From assembly GCA_009760855.2 (NCBI GenBank), contig WPIO01000512.1:1-33844 (forward strand): a DNA stretch of 33,844 bases, written 5' to 3'. This stretch comes from Cristatella mucedo (Eukaryota; Bryozoa; Phylactolaemata; Cristatellidae). Position 1 is the first letter of the stretch, and each line of letters opens with the position of its first letter. This document shows positions 1 to 11,150 of the stretch, piece after piece. A model generated the notes under the pieces. That model had not been told where the DNA came from and ran no database searches. It was given only the letters and a program-made list of their open reading frames with translations. The position numbers were made by a program, and so were the translations under genes.

Positions 1-1345
1 CTTGTAATCTTATATTTCCAACATCCAATTCCGTATTATTGTTGAGCTTCTCAAACAGAACTTCAGTCATGAATGTACCTGTGGTCTCTTGTTACGGGAT
101 GAAGCCAAGAAAATGCTCTCTGATTATTGCTTTGGATTTACTTAGACTAACAAAGCAAATAATCATGGACATCGGCTCAGTGTGGCTGACATCATGGGGT
201 GCAGTCAACGATACCTGAATAGTATTTTGCTGACTTGGCCGCTTCTGAAATCTGCTGCTTTATTGTAGACGCTAAAGCTCGTATTAATTCATTCTTGCTC
301 TCTTTTAGAGATAATGTACGTAAGTTTATGTCAGTAACCTTCCTCAGGTGATCATCGGAGGATCAAAATGCGTCAGAAACTCTAAGAATTTTAAAAAGTT
401 TGCATTCCCTGGTGGGAAGAGATTTTATTTGATCCACTGAATGCAGAATTTCGAGTTCCAGGTATCCTTTTTAATGCAATGAGGTGCTCTGAGACCTGTT
501 TTCAATATTCCTCTTGTTGCTTAGTTTTCTGGTCGATTATTTGATCTATTTTCTGGCCTTCTGCTAGATGCACCTTGAATTGTGTTCAAGCTTGATAACT
601 TTCTAGGTGTGATGGACTTTTTTAATGTAAGGAAAAAATTGCAGATAGATTTTTTCCGATCTTTACAGTCACTTTCTTGCACAGACGATGTGCTAGCCTT
701 CTTGCTGTATAGCTTACAGTAAAACCAGACTAAAACATTTCTTGTCATGGAACACATTAACCGCAGACGGCACATGTCCTCCCAATTGGCAAGCCTTCTT
801 TTGTAATGGAGCTGAAAAAATCCTTCGTTGTCTGAATCTTTTGCTGAGTCACGTACCTAAACCTGCTGCCGACCATTTTGCACTGGAATTACAGCAATTG
901 TTCTAATGTTATCAGAGCGTCATGGATGGGTCACTGTAATCCAACTCCGGTTTAACTTGCTTGATTTGAAATTTATCGTCTTGACTATCACTTATCTCTG
1001 TCCGGTTTTTATATTCGCTTGATATTGGGACTGTGGTTTCATTTTGCTCATCCAGACGCTGTCCCACTTTATTATTTTTCGTCGGTTACTCGTCCAAAAA
1101 CTCAGAATTCATGAATTTTGCTTCAGTACAGGTATTTTAGAACAGTTTTCCTGATCATTGTAGGCCTGGATGCTGGTTAAAACTACAAATTATTTAGTAA
1201 AGTTGCATGAGCAAATATCAATAACGACTTATAAAATTTTGCATGTACATTCGAAGCAGCTCTCGCGTCTAGTTGATGAGGCGGAAGTGTGGAAATGTGG
1301 GAGAGCTCCACAGCCAGGGAACGAATGCACCGAATGGTAGCCGCC
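1..1345. other. Left-arm outer segment without recognisable gene
   Basis: AT-rich sequence with many stops in all frames. The longest frame, 84 residues at 521-775 minus, has its identical partner at 33096-33350 in the right arm and resembles nothing I know. It is Lys/Ser-rich, possibly a remnant of a mobile-element protein. Confidence 0.5.
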
Positions 1346-2283
1346 CCTCGATAATAATAATAATCTTAATAATAGCCCACTTGATAAATTGCCCTCAGAG
1401 AACTCAATCTCTTTCTAGCCGCTTTACAATTGCTGCAAAAGAATCACGATCAAAGGATTAGTGGTAGCATGCTCAATAAACAACGACAATAACATGGTTA
1501 GGGGTGACATGCACAGGGTCAGCATGCAAGTGTGGCCAGTGACAGCATTCACAGCCTCAGCATGCATATAAAGAACGAATTGCAGGGACCCACTAAAGGC
1601 TGTGTTAAATAGGTGCATTTTAAATTTTTTGTAAATGTTGTCACGTCATGGATCGTCGTGAGGCAAGTCGGTAGTGAATTCAGGGCTTTGAGAGCATACG
1701 AACTAAATGCACGGTCTCTGAAGGATTTGAGATTTGTACGAGGTACAGGTAAACAGTTAGATTCCCAAAAGCGGGTAGGACGATGCTTAGCCCCGTGGGG
1801 GAGTAGATCTGAAAACTAGGCTGGAGCCAAATGATGAAGTGACCTAAAAGTGAGTAACAAAATCTTGAAGTCAATGCATTGCTTGACTGACAGCCAATGC
1901 AGGTCGGAGAGAAGTGCTATGATGTGGCAACTGCGACGCTCACGACAGGCAAGCCTAGCTGCAGATTTTTGCACCAGCTGTAAGCTCCTGACCGCACATG
2001 CCGGTAGGCCTGCAAGCAATGAATTACAGAAATCTAGACAGATGCCAAAAATGCATGGACCAACTTAGATGTGGTATCCCTGTCTAAACAAGCTCGAATT
2101 TTATCAACGTTGTATAGCTGAAAGTAGGCAGATTTGATTGTGGAGCTGATGTGGTCGTCTAATGAATGGTCACTTTGAAACATAACACCTGGATTTCGTG
2201 CAGATTCAACAGATATGCTTGCAGAGCCCATTTTGAGCATTAATTTTCCCAATTTCTGATTCACACTTGGTTTGCCCATAACC
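1346..2283 (-). mobile_element. Truncated CR1/L2-type LINE, 3' part (copy A, left arm)
   Basis: On the minus strand this holds the C-terminal end of a LINE reverse transcriptase, broken by frameshifts. First comes a segment ending DTTSKLVHAF (2279-2034), then in another frame GLPACAVRSLQLVQ and DLHWLSVKQCIDFK (2019-1816). The non-coding 3' end has agcggctagaaagagattga and an (ATT)n tail at 1350-1377, typical of this LINE group. The first two thirds of the element are missing. It is dead. Confidence 0.85.
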
Positions 2284-2411
2284 TCGCAATTCTCTTGAAA
2301 GCCAAATGCTCGAAATATTCATGAGATAGTACAGAATGCGGAATGCAGATCTTTCGATTGGTCTTGTCGCGAATCATGCATTTTTCATTTTCATTACTTC
2401 CTGTAGAAGTG

Positions 2412-3095
2412 CGTTAGGGGTGACTTGCACAGGGTCAGCATGCAAGTGTGGTTAGTGGCAGCATGCACAGTGTCAGCACGCACAAGCACATGAACAACGA
2501 ATCACAGGGACCCACTAAATGCTGTCCTAAATAGGTGTGTTTTTAGGTTCCTTTTAAATGTGGTCAGGTCAGGGGATGTTCTGACGCAGGTCGGGAGGGA
2601 GTTCCAGGCTTTGGGAGCATATGAACTAAATGCAAGGTCTCCAAAAGATTTAAGGTTTGTACGAGGTATTTCTAGACTGTTGGATTCCGAAAAGCGGGTG
2701 GCACGATGCTTGGCCTGATGGGGGAGTATGTCGGAGAGATAGGCTGGAACCAGAGACTGAAGGGACCTAAAAGTGAGCAATAAAACCTTGAAGTCAATCC
2801 GTTGCTTGACTGGTAGCCAGTGCAGGTCGGCGAGAAGTGGAGTAATGTGGCAACTGCGACGCTCACGACAGACAAGCCTAGCTGCAGAGTTTTGAACCAG
2901 CTGCAATCGCCTGATCGCACATGCTGGTAGGCCAGTAGGCAGTGAGTTGCAGAAGTCGAGACGATGTGACACGAATGCGTGGACCAACTTAGACGTGGTA
3001 TCCTTATCTAAACAAGCCCGAATTTTAGCAATGTCATGAAGCTGAAAATAGGCAGATTTAACTGTGGAGCTGATACGGTCGTCTAATGACTAACT
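2412..3095 (-). mobile_element. Truncated CR1/L2-type LINE, 3' part (copy B, left arm)
   Basis: This copy keeps a 161-codon frame (2987-2502, minus) for the C-terminal region of a LINE reverse transcriptase. Its hallmark blocks are RLDFCNSL, GLPACAIRRLQLVQNSAARL, ITPLLADLHWLPVKQRI, APKAWNSLP and TFKRNLKTHLF. The catalytic palm (YADD) and endonuclease are absent, so it cannot be autonomous. Upstream, AYFQLHDIAKIRACLDKD can still be read. It lies directly behind copy A in the same orientation but lacks an (ATT)n tail, so A and B are probably two insertions or a duplicated fragment. Confidence 0.87.
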
Positions 3096-3714
3096 TGGAT
3101 TGCTGTGAGTGCGCTCTGACATACAAAAAGTCAAAACTCAGGGTTGTGCAAGCACAATGGAGGCATGTGTTGTTTTTCTAAAGTGCTCAATTTGAAAACA
3201 AGCGTTTGTAGCTAAAAGGATACTAGCAGTGCCTGGCTGGTAGCTATAAGCCCTTGGAAATTTAATGTGATGTCTCTCCGTCTGTAACTCCACAAAGCCA
3301 TAAAGACTATGAGGGTCTTACGCAGGAGAGTTTTGCATAGCGCACTCAAAGCCTAAGTGGTTTTAGGTACGCATTCGGTAGCCAACAGACTGACGCCACA
3401 AAGAGACAGTGGGAAGCATAGCAGAGTCAGGAGAGCAGTTGGGGTAGTGAGTAGTAGCATGGAAGTAGTAGCTCAGGACCGTTGGAAAGAATGTGCAATA
3501 GTCGTGAGCAGGAGAGTAGCTGTCATTGCATAATTAATGCGGAAATGGGTTCCACACCTACAGAGCAAAAGCTTCTGTCGCCAACGGTCTTTAAGCGGAA
3601 GATTGGCTTAGCTAATGTGTTGTCCATCGAGGACCGGAGTGCATGAGGAGGCTGAAACTGATGCATCACTTCAGCTAGTTCTCTTGGGGCGCCATGCCGA
3701 TGAGGTGTTTTATT
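3096..3714. other. No recognisable gene (left arm)
   Basis: Unique-looking sequence between LINE remnants, with no long open frame or recognisable motif. Confidence 0.5.
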
Positions 3715-3830
3715 TTTGTAATAATACTACTATGTCATTGCATAGCACCTTATGAGTACCCAATCCCGATCACTTTACAGCTCGCTGCAAGAGAATCAGT
3801 ACCTAATATTGAGTGACACGCACGGTAGCA
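3715..3830 (-). mobile_element. LINE 3'-tail fragment (left arm)
   Basis: On the minus strand, ctcttgcagcgagctgtaaa and the following bases resemble the 3' tail of the other LINE copies (ttttgcagcaattgtaaagc), ending in an ATTATTAC-type run. No coding part remains. Right-arm partner at about 30024-30139. Confidence 0.5.
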
Positions 3831-3982
3831 AGGATGCAAAAGCAAACACGTACTACGCTCATGCCAGAATGCTAAAGCTAACATGAATAAACTAAGAGCC
3901 GTCGGTTAGTTAGACCTGTGGCTATTGACTTGAGCTGAATAATGCACGGGTACGAACGCAAAGTTTACCAGAACGTCACGAG

Positions 3983-4130
3983 ACCAAGGATTGGTCCAGC
4001 GGTTAAGGTGCTCTCCCCGACACCGACCTAGGTCTGACTGAGGTCGTGGGCTCGAGCCCTGAGGCATATATGAAGCGCCTGGATAGAGATTAAGTTATCT
4101 TGGGACGCTATGCAAATGAATTATATTTTC
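3983..4130 (+). mobile_element. tRNA-derived SINE with LINE-like 3' tail (left arm)
   Basis: A pol III promoter is visible: box A TGGTCCAGCGG at 3992-4002 and box B GGCTCGAGCCC at 4049-4059 (consensus GGTTCGANNCC, one mismatch). The 3' part, agcgcctggatagagattaa and onward to an AT-rich end, resembles the 3' tail of the LINE copies in this window (agcgcctggatgcgaaattg at 16476). This fits a SINE mobilised by a partner LINE through a shared tail. Confidence 0.7.
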
Positions 4131-4310
4131 TTATCGGGAGTAAAGGGAAAGCTAACAGGAACGAATGCGTGTGGAGCCGAGATTTAAAGGATGCACGGTC
4201 ATTACAGGTACCGACCGTAGCGGGAAGAGAAGTATAGCCTTTTATGTGCATTCGAGCTGAAAGTGCAATCGCCAAGAGATTTCCAAATAGCGCGACGGAT
4301 GGCAAGGTGA
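4131..4310 (-). mobile_element. Short LINE reverse-transcriptase C-terminal remnant (left arm)
   Basis: The minus frame 4305-4108 contains LPATVGTCNDRASFKSRLHT, the usual end of CR1/L2-type ORF2 proteins (LP..VR...D.A.FKSRLKTHLF). It abuts the SINE tail to tail. Only about 60 codons remain. Confidence 0.6.
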
Positions 4311-4559
4311 GACTAGACGCTGACGAGCGGATGGTGCGAGTGCACGCCGGGGTAGCAAGCAGGTCGCGTACGCAGGCTTCGGTGCAAGGGGTTACGGTGA
4401 CCTCTGCAAGGGGTTAAAGAGCCAGACTGCGCTGCTCTTGAAATCGAATCTACGCTTGATTAGCAGCCAGTGAAGCTCCGCCAGAAAAGCGCAGTGGCAG
4501 CGCGGCAGCTCCGCCGTCGACGACGGCGGACCGGATGAGCCGCTGAGCTTTTCATCTGC

Positions 4560-4862
4560 TGCGGACGGTTGAAGACCTGGGGGCCTACTCGATGGCGGGT
4601 CAAAATTGGATATTGGCTCCGACCGGGCGAGCGAACGCTAATCATGCATTTTTGCTGGCAAAAAAGATGCCGCAGTGCGACGGGGCGGGTGCAACTGGAT
4701 TCGCACGCCAAAAGTGCTGACGCTCGCGTGCGAAGGGTGGCTTCGGTTACCAGGAAGATGAGCTACGGGACTTCCGGCGGAAGAGGCGAGCTATGCGATG
4801 CGCTCTAGGCTGCTGCCTGCGGTTGGTCACTTCCGTTGGTTCTTGTCCCTGGAGAGGTTAAA
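4560..4862 (+). repeat. Direct repeat, unit 1 of 2 (left arm)
   Basis: Diverged tandem partner of 4905-5208. Shared landmarks in the same order are gggcgggtgcaactg, ggttaccagg or agttaccagg, gggacttccgg, and ctgcggtt followed by ggagaggtta or ggagtggtaa. No coding function recognised; short frames here are not credible. Confidence 0.7.
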
Positions 4863-4904
4863 AACCTTCCTGCCTTTGGCTAGGATTCGTCGTGGTCAGA
4901 CGCG

Positions 4905-5208
4905 TGCAACCAAGTGAAACGCGTTGCTGCCGGCCGGGTCTCTGGCCTACTGATAAGGTGTTCAAAGTGCCAAACGGGTGGACCCTAATTATGCCTTTTG
5001 CAGGCGAAAATGATGATACATTGTGACGGGCGGGTGCAACTGAATTCAGACGCCAAATTTGCGGTCTTTCGCGTGACGCATGGGAAGGCTGCAGTTACCA
5101 GGGAGAGAAGCTATGGGACTTCCGGTGAAAGAGGTGAGCTATAGGGTTCGCTCTCGGCTGTTTTCTGCGGTTAGTCACTGCTGTGTCTTCAACCTGGAGT
5201 GGTAAGCG
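4905..5208 (+). repeat. Direct repeat, unit 2 of 2 (left arm)
   Basis: Second unit, offset about 345 bp from the first and clearly diverged from it, so this duplication is much older than the inverted repeat that carries it. Confidence 0.7.
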
Positions 5209-5672
5209 ATCCCTTTCTGTTCTTTGTTTTAGTGCATTTGATCAATACGATAACAGGAGAACAACGACCTTGAACTTGGCAAGCGAACCTTGTCGGCCCT
5301 CTCACTCACTCGCCGCGGACTGAGTTTGCGCGTTCATCGAACTTTATCGTCCCGCCGCATCAACTTGGGGAATACCGGCCGCTAGTGGCAAAGCTTGGTA
5401 AGCCACTAGGCTTTCGGTGCGTCTAGAATCACCCAGGTGCACCACCTCTGCGCTCGCGTGGTGGGCAACAACTGTCGCAGCTGTGTCGCAATTGGCGACT
5501 CTTCTCCTGCTAATTTACAGCATTCTGCGGCCGACGTGACGCGGTCCATTGCTCACCACGCCCCTACTTCGCGTTTGCAAGGCAGAGCCGGCCTGGCGGG
5601 TAACCGGATGGAGATAAGCGCTGGCCCACTCCCTCCGTTCCTATCCGGAAAGCCTCCACTTTTTTTCGTATC
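5209..5672. other. No recognisable gene (left arm)
   Basis: Moderately GC-rich DNA. An 85-codon frame at 5437-5694 plus has no recognisable domain. Confidence 0.5.
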
Positions 5673-5757
5673 GCCTGCATGGCACACTAGGTAAGGCCGT
5701 TTCTTTGTCCGACCTCATGCCCGAGGTCGTGGGTTCGAATCTTCGCCGTGGGCGACC
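5673..5757 (+). mobile_element. tRNA-like sequence, probably SINE head (left arm)
   Basis: Box A TGGCACACTAGG at 5680-5691 and box B GGTTCGAATCT at 5732-5742, 40 bp apart, as in a tRNA promoter. I could not fold a convincing cloverleaf and no CCA-ready acceptor stem is evident, so a tRNA-derived SINE is likelier than a tRNA gene. Confidence 0.55.
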
Positions 5758-6397
5758 CTGTATTGCCACTGCAAGCGGCGGTGACAGCCTTTAATGCACT
5801 TCTGCCGCTATACGAAAGGAGGCTGTTACATAAGCTAGTACTTTTTCGTTGAGTCATGAGAAACGACTGCTCGAGAGCTTCGCCTATGGGTCCTCGGACC
5901 GCCCGCAAGCCAACCCGCTGCTCCATAGATAGCCAGCCGTGCGGTTTGACCCGCCCCATTCTCGCTCTGTCGGCACGCCCATGGCCGCCTGCGCCCCCTG
6001 GTGGCCAGGCAGAGTCTCGTGCCTGGCCTGCATCGGTCGCGGCAGTTGGCTGTGCTCGCTCGACCGGCCGCCGCCGAGGCTCGCTCTTGCCAGAGGTCGG
6101 TCTGAGTCCAAGAATGGCCACAGTGTTCGAATCTCACTGTCCCTCCTCTCCCCCCCTGCCGTTGGTTCGAGCCCTACATCAGTCTACGATGCACTGATAG
6201 CAGCCAGGGGGACGAAAGACAGTAGCACTCATCAGCAGCTAAAGATGCGACGCGGATGAATCTGTGGCTGGAAGTCTAAGAGAATAGGAGGAAGGCAGAA
6301 GAGCAACGATGTAGGTTCCAGGGGCTCTGCAGCCGGTTTGCAACAGTTGCCAACATCTTATATTGATGCATGGAAAGCCCCACTGTGTAACGTTGGC
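5758..6397. other. GC-rich segment with tRNA-like debris (left arm)
   Basis: Several overlapping open frames on both strands at 5835-6260 shadow GC-rich composition. Two further box-B-like motifs (gttcgaatctc near 6128, ggttcgagccc near 6164) lack a matching box A. A C-run at 6150-6156 is two bases longer in the right arm, which shifts those frames and argues against coding. Confidence 0.45.
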
Positions 6398-6821
6398 TGC
6401 TTTGCTTTACTTCAAATTCGCATCGGGAGGATTTCACCGAGACGCAGTTCTAGATACGCAGTGCCCAGATACCAGCCGTCCGTCGAAGAAGATGGGATCT
6501 CGCAAAGGCTTGCGTTCTCACGTTGCTGAGACAATGGCCTGGCGGCTCAGCAGCGGACGCGGGCAAGCTCTCAAGTTGCTGAGACAATAGTCGGGCGAGT
6601 CAGCAGCGGATCAGCGTTTGGCCATGACGATAGGCGCCGCCGCGCCAGCGTTAAATGCTGCCGCACTTGAGGGCTACAATGCTGCCGCCCTTTCAATAAA
6701 TGCCGTCGCTCAAGCCATCCAAGCTACCGGGCTAGCGATTAAAGGAAAGGGTGAACAAAGCGCGCAATCATCCAGTTAATAAAGTGCACACTGAAGTACT
6801 TTGTTTTTCCTACTTCAAATG
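6398..6821 (-). repeat. Dispersed repeat 'gaagtagg', full copy (left arm)
   Basis: Reverse complement of the copy at 27033-27455. It runs from gaagtaggaaaaacaaagta at one end to ttgaagtaaagcaaagc at the other, with internal short GC-rich sub-repeats (ctgccgc, aatgctgcc). No protein coding. Confidence 0.7.
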
Positions 6822-7508
6822 AGGATACATTTTCAATTTAGAGCAACTGGGAAACGGCTGCATCTTGCACGCTCCCTCTGTAGCCGGTGTAGGCGTCCAA
6901 GCAGGTGCAGCTATAGACTTAAAGATCTTGGCGACAGTACGCAGCCACGTGTATCTGCACGAGTCTCCCCACTAGTCCTACCCTGGGATCTAAGTCACTC
7001 TGACGCTGCGTTGACGCGATGAGTGACAGGCTGCAGCAGGGCCCTCGTGACAGCGTGGCGCGAAATGTTCAGATCAGTGTATATCGAATAGCAGACGACG
7101 CATGCATTGCAATTAGTTACGTCCAGTAGTACGCTCGCACTTGCATCTCTCTCTCTAACCTTCATGTGCTACGAGGTCAAAGATTGTCTATTAGGGTCTG
7201 AACCCCTTTCCCTGAACCAAGTAGCCCAATCTCTATCGTATCCTAGCCCAGCTCTAGCCACCTGCAGAGTTGGGTTACGCTGTATTGCAACTAGCTTCCA
7301 GCACGTTCGCACACTCTCGCACTGTGGCACCTTTGATGGAACTACACCTGGTGTATACCCTCCCATCGGGGAGAGTGGGCGAATGTGGCTTTTAAAGGCA
7401 AGACGGTGGGAGCGATTAGATGCTTCTTTTGCCGAGCAGCAACAGGCCGACAGCACATTACAGCGGAGTTGAGTAACCCTTTATAAGGTGAACTTGAGTC
7501 AGCAGATA
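6822..7508. other. No recognisable gene (left arm)
   Basis: A 121-codon frame at 7107-7472 plus and a 95-codon antisense frame at 7169-7456 overlap. Neither shows a known domain. Both recur unchanged in the right arm (26382-26747 and 26398-26685). Confidence 0.45.
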
Positions 7509-7714
7509 CCCTACTTTTACTTTACTTTGCTTCAAAATCACCTTCGGAATGCTGCACCGAGATATAGTTGTAATGATAGTTCCCAAATTTCTATTCGTAC
7601 CTTGAAGGGCATGGGAGTGCACCAGGCTGAGCATTCCCAGACCGCTGAAACAATGTTGGCAGCGTGGCAGGAGCAGATCAGAGCTCGCTCCTCCCTGTCA
7701 ATCAATGCTGTCGC
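7509..7714 (-). repeat. Dispersed repeat 'gaagtagg', cut at the inverted-repeat boundary
   Basis: Matches 26140-26345 of the intact copy on the right and stops exactly where arm identity stops. The other ~300 bp of the element are missing here. Confidence 0.75.
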
Positions 7715-7724
7715 ATCAGCGTTT

Positions 7725-7765
7725 AAATTTGAAATCTACTTACATTATAAGTGCACTTCAAATTT
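7725..7765. repeat. Short hairpin just inside the left junction
   Basis: aaatttgaa (7725-7733) and ttcaaattt (7757-7765) are inverted copies. Between them aagtgcactt (7749-7758) is a perfect 10-bp palindrome overlapping the right stem. It begins ten bases inside the arm boundary. Confidence 0.6.
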
Positions 7766-7960
7766 ATCGATGCGCTACTCACAAAGAAAGTCTTTGTTTA
7801 ATCATATTCATTTTAAATACTTATGAGGAATGAGAAATTTGAAAATAGCATTTACGAAACAGGAAACAGAGAAAATAAAATTTCTTGCACAGTGTAAACC
7901 TTAAGCAGTTCATAACCTTAACACTAACCTCGTTTTTCTATTATGGCCTCATGTCTACTA

Positions 7961-7967
7961 AGAGAGT

Positions 7968-8013
<46 letters not shown>

Positions 8014-8054
8014 CAGAGAGAGAGAGAGAGACAGAGAGAGAGACAGAGAGAGAG
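7961..8054. repeat. (AG)n microsatellite
   Basis: About 94 bp of nearly pure AG dinucleotides with occasional AC interruptions. The Arg/Glu and Ser/Leu frames across it are repeat artefacts. Confidence 0.95.
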
Positions 8055-10830
8055 TCGAAGTAATAGATCCATCGAGCCAGCAAGTCAAAGCAGTACGTAG
8101 TATCACCTGCAATGTCATGGACCATCGAGTATCGTTATTGGCTGGGAATTGCTACAGGCTTGGTCCTCGAAATCAAATAATGCATAAAAAATGAGAGCTG
8201 ATTCAGAGGGCTGAGAAATTCTCTCTCTTACCTATTGTTGAAACAACGGAACCTTATGTAGACGTGTAATGCTATCAATTAGTACGCTTGCCAGGAACAG
8301 TGTCTCATTCAGCAGCCATGTCATCTGGTACCACATATGCTATAGTAGCACTGTATGTTATTAGCGTCTTGAGAAAGCACAGGAACGTCTTTCTTGTCAG
8401 CCACTATCCTCTTAGCAATTTCATGTGTAATGTTAACTCAATTAACAAGTAGCTCGCCTAAGGAATTAACTCGGTTGGCAGTGCAAGTTATTTCTCAGAT
8501 AAAACTCGATCACGCTCCAGGTACATTGTGTGTGCATCTTATTTGTATATAGCACATGAAGCTGCTGGATCGATGCATGGCAAAGAGCACACAAAACAGC
8601 CTGATATTTCTCTATTGCGTGGAAGCCTTCTGCAGATCTTTTACTCTTTAACGTTTTCCTAGAAGCCCTAGTCGACCTCCAATTTGAAGTGTTTGATAGT
8701 CGCCAAATTTGTCGCGATCCAATTTCACGTCCTAAGAATGGATGCTGACAAAGATGTTAACTTCCGTTAATAAAAACGGGCTAGCATTTTCAGGGAAATG
8801 TACGAGACAGTAGACGGTTTTCCTGAATGGAGAATGTACCTTCATCACATGTGTTTAGATATTTACAAACTGTGATGTCTATTTTTTGCTAAACTTGTTC
8901 TCGTACCTTTGGTTCGTTGAAATGCTCATCAGACGATGAATCTCTAGAATGATTCAAGAGATTCGCAAAACTAATAGCGGAAAAAGGAAGAGCAAAGAAT
9001 CGCCAGAAGATTGAGGCCCATGATGGCTTCTGAAGCGTACTCAGCAAAATGCAGAAATTTGAATAGCTACTCGTCGACCTCAGCGAAAAGCAAGCAGCTA
9101 GCGCAAGGATTCTAGGAGCTGCATCCGATGATCGCAGTCTGAGATACGGTTAATAGAGGAAGCTGTGCATATATTTACATATATACACTACCCAAAAATC
9201 GGGGGTAGGCTAGCAGTTCTCTCTGCCAGTGGAGATGCATAGAGGGGCCGACAGGTACGTAGCAGGCAGAATGACAAGTGGGTGGACGCGAAAACTATTG
9301 AGGCTTATCGGGGCAATAGGGGACTCGAGAAGTAATGGCGGCGCGAACATTCTCGGACGCTCGGGGGTTGCCCTCGGCCGGAAAAATCTTCGATGATAAT
9401 CGGCGGTGCTGTCTCAGAATATCAGATCGCTCACGCAAATGGTACGACTGCCTGCTTCGCGGAGACTCGCACACTCGGAGCTAGTCTCAGTTCGCCAGGG
9501 GCGCCAGCGTAAGGGTTCGGGCCCCAACAATAGCACGGTACGCGGGAGCTCGGAATACACGAGCGAACTTAACTTTAAGCCCTCGGCAGTAGCCAGTTCC
9601 GCGTGCCTTCCTATGGCTGGATACAGTGTCCCGGAACGCCGGTCCATCCGGTCCATAAGGTATGCGATTATATTGAGCGACGAGGACCAATACGCACCGG
9701 ATTCCGCCAGCAGGCTCCTCGAGTTCTAGCTAACCGACCACCAAGGTCCACGGGCATCGTCGCCTTCCTGTCCCAAGTCAACGGGCAGGCCCGACCCAGT
9801 CGAATGACTGCTTGGTTACCAATCTATATGTCGCTGTTGCCAGAATTGAGATAGATATTTTGTTCAATTGACAACGTGCTAACCCGAACAGCAGACGAGT
9901 GTGTGGGGTTCCAAGCGATTAAATCCTTTGTCCGAATTTTTGCAGGACCTGTGAATTCTTGCTGGCTGAGCTGAATGTCGACAGACAAAAGATTCGTTAT
10001 CAATACTTAGCACAGCGACTGACACAGCTAGAGTCACGTAAGCACTCAGTACGCACAGTTTTTAAGGTGAAACCCTCATCAGTTTCAATGGACACTATCA
10101 AAATGGCAAAGAGTCGAGTAAGCAAATCGCGAGAGCTCACTGCCTATGGACTCGCTTCGCTGAGTCATAGTAGAAGCACTCATAGTATGCTCACGGAAGA
10201 TAACGCTGCGCTATCTTGCCATGTGACGAAGTTTCGCCATTTTGTGGCATGATGGACTTTCTCGCTTTAATTAGTAGAGATTAGTAGAGATTCATGACCA
10301 TAGACTGAATGTTGAATGAGAAATTCAGGCGCAGCACCGCTCTGGCCTTCGATATTGAGCGGTACCGAATTAATGTCAATGAAATGCACCGACCGATGCA
10401 TTCTTATGCCACTCAGTCTCGCCACAATCTCAGCTTGGCAATATATGACAGACTAGAGTCGGCAGACGCTCTCAGCAGGTCTTAGAACGCCGCTCCTTGA
10501 TTGAAACCTCCGAAGGGCTCCACCTTTGAATGCAGGGCAGAAGAGGCGGAGGTGGCATGAAGGAGATACACACAGGAGACGGACTGAGACAGAGGACTGC
10601 GATGGCACAGGTGCTCGGTGGAGCGCCGCCCCCAGCCCCCCTGACCGAGAGCAGGGAGCAGAGACGGGGATTGAGGTGCGCCCGTGCAGAGACAAGGACA
10701 GTGACCAAGACGGCAGCAGGGAAGAGGCGGCGACTCCAACACTATCGCTGACAAAGGGGATAGATGCTCCTACAGAGACGTACAGGTACATATACACCCA
10801 GAGATGCGACAGGTCTACGCACACAGCTAC
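8055..10830. other. Gene-poor spacer, nothing recognised
   Basis: Mostly AT-rich with dense stops. Frames of 107 codons (9406-9729 plus) and 97 codons (9959-10252 plus) carry no known motif. The 9.2-9.8 kb part is locally GC-rich and may be an old mobile element, but I could not identify it. Confidence 0.5.
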
Positions 10831-11150
10831 GAAAGGAAGAGGGAGAAGAAGGTAAAAAAAAACAGAACAGAAAAGCAAGGAAAAAGAAAGCTATGAGCTG
10901 TTGAAAATCAGAGGCGCAAAATGTAAAATTTAGTGAGAGGAAAAAAAGCAAAAAAAAAAGGAAAAAAATAAAGAGGTATGCGAAAGAAAGTGAGTAGACA
11001 TACGTATGCAGAAATGTGGGAGTGAAAGAGGAGGGATGGGTGGGGAGGGAAGAATGGAGGATGTTAGAAGAAGGAAATGGGGAGAGAGCGAGATAGTGAG
11101 AAAGACAGGAAATGAGGTAGGGAGAGACAGGGGGAAGGAAAAGTTTGAAA
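10831..11150. repeat. Purine-rich tract
   Basis: About 320 bp dominated by A and G on the plus strand, including several A-runs, then gggag/gaaag-type sequence. The 206-codon frame antisense to it (11362-10742) is Phe/Leu/Ser-rich because of this composition. Confidence 0.8.

Larger units (their letters stand above)
28..7714 (+). repeat. Left arm of giant inverted repeat
   Basis: Read as reverse complement, this stretch equals 26140-33844 almost base for base. Position x pairs with about 33871-x at the outer end and 33854-x at the inner end. Identity ends abruptly after tcgc at 7714. Differences I noticed: a 1-bp indel near 40, substitutions near 357 and 368-371, a 23-T run present only on the right, a 2-bp indel near 1868, a few isolated substitutions, and a C-run of 7 versus 9 at 6150. 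This implies about 99.8% identity outside homopolymers, so a very recent or homogenised duplication. Confidence 0.93.

Noticed and set aside
3983-4070. Functional tRNA gene
   Set aside because: Promoter boxes are present but no proper acceptor stem could be paired and a LINE-like tail follows; a SINE explains it better. The same holds for 5673-5757.
6100-6190. Third tRNA-like element
   Set aside because: Only box-B-like motifs (gttcgaatctc, ggttcgagccc) without a box A at the right distance.
7885-8118. Arg/Glu and Ser/Leu repeat proteins over the AG tract
   Set aside because: Direct translation of a dinucleotide microsatellite.
9480-9560. LTR retroelement primer binding site (tggcgcccc, and ttggggcccgaaccc on the minus strand)
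   Set aside because: The spacing of the TTCG-like part does not fit the 3' end of a tRNA, and no paired LTRs, polypurine tract or gag-pol remnant were found.
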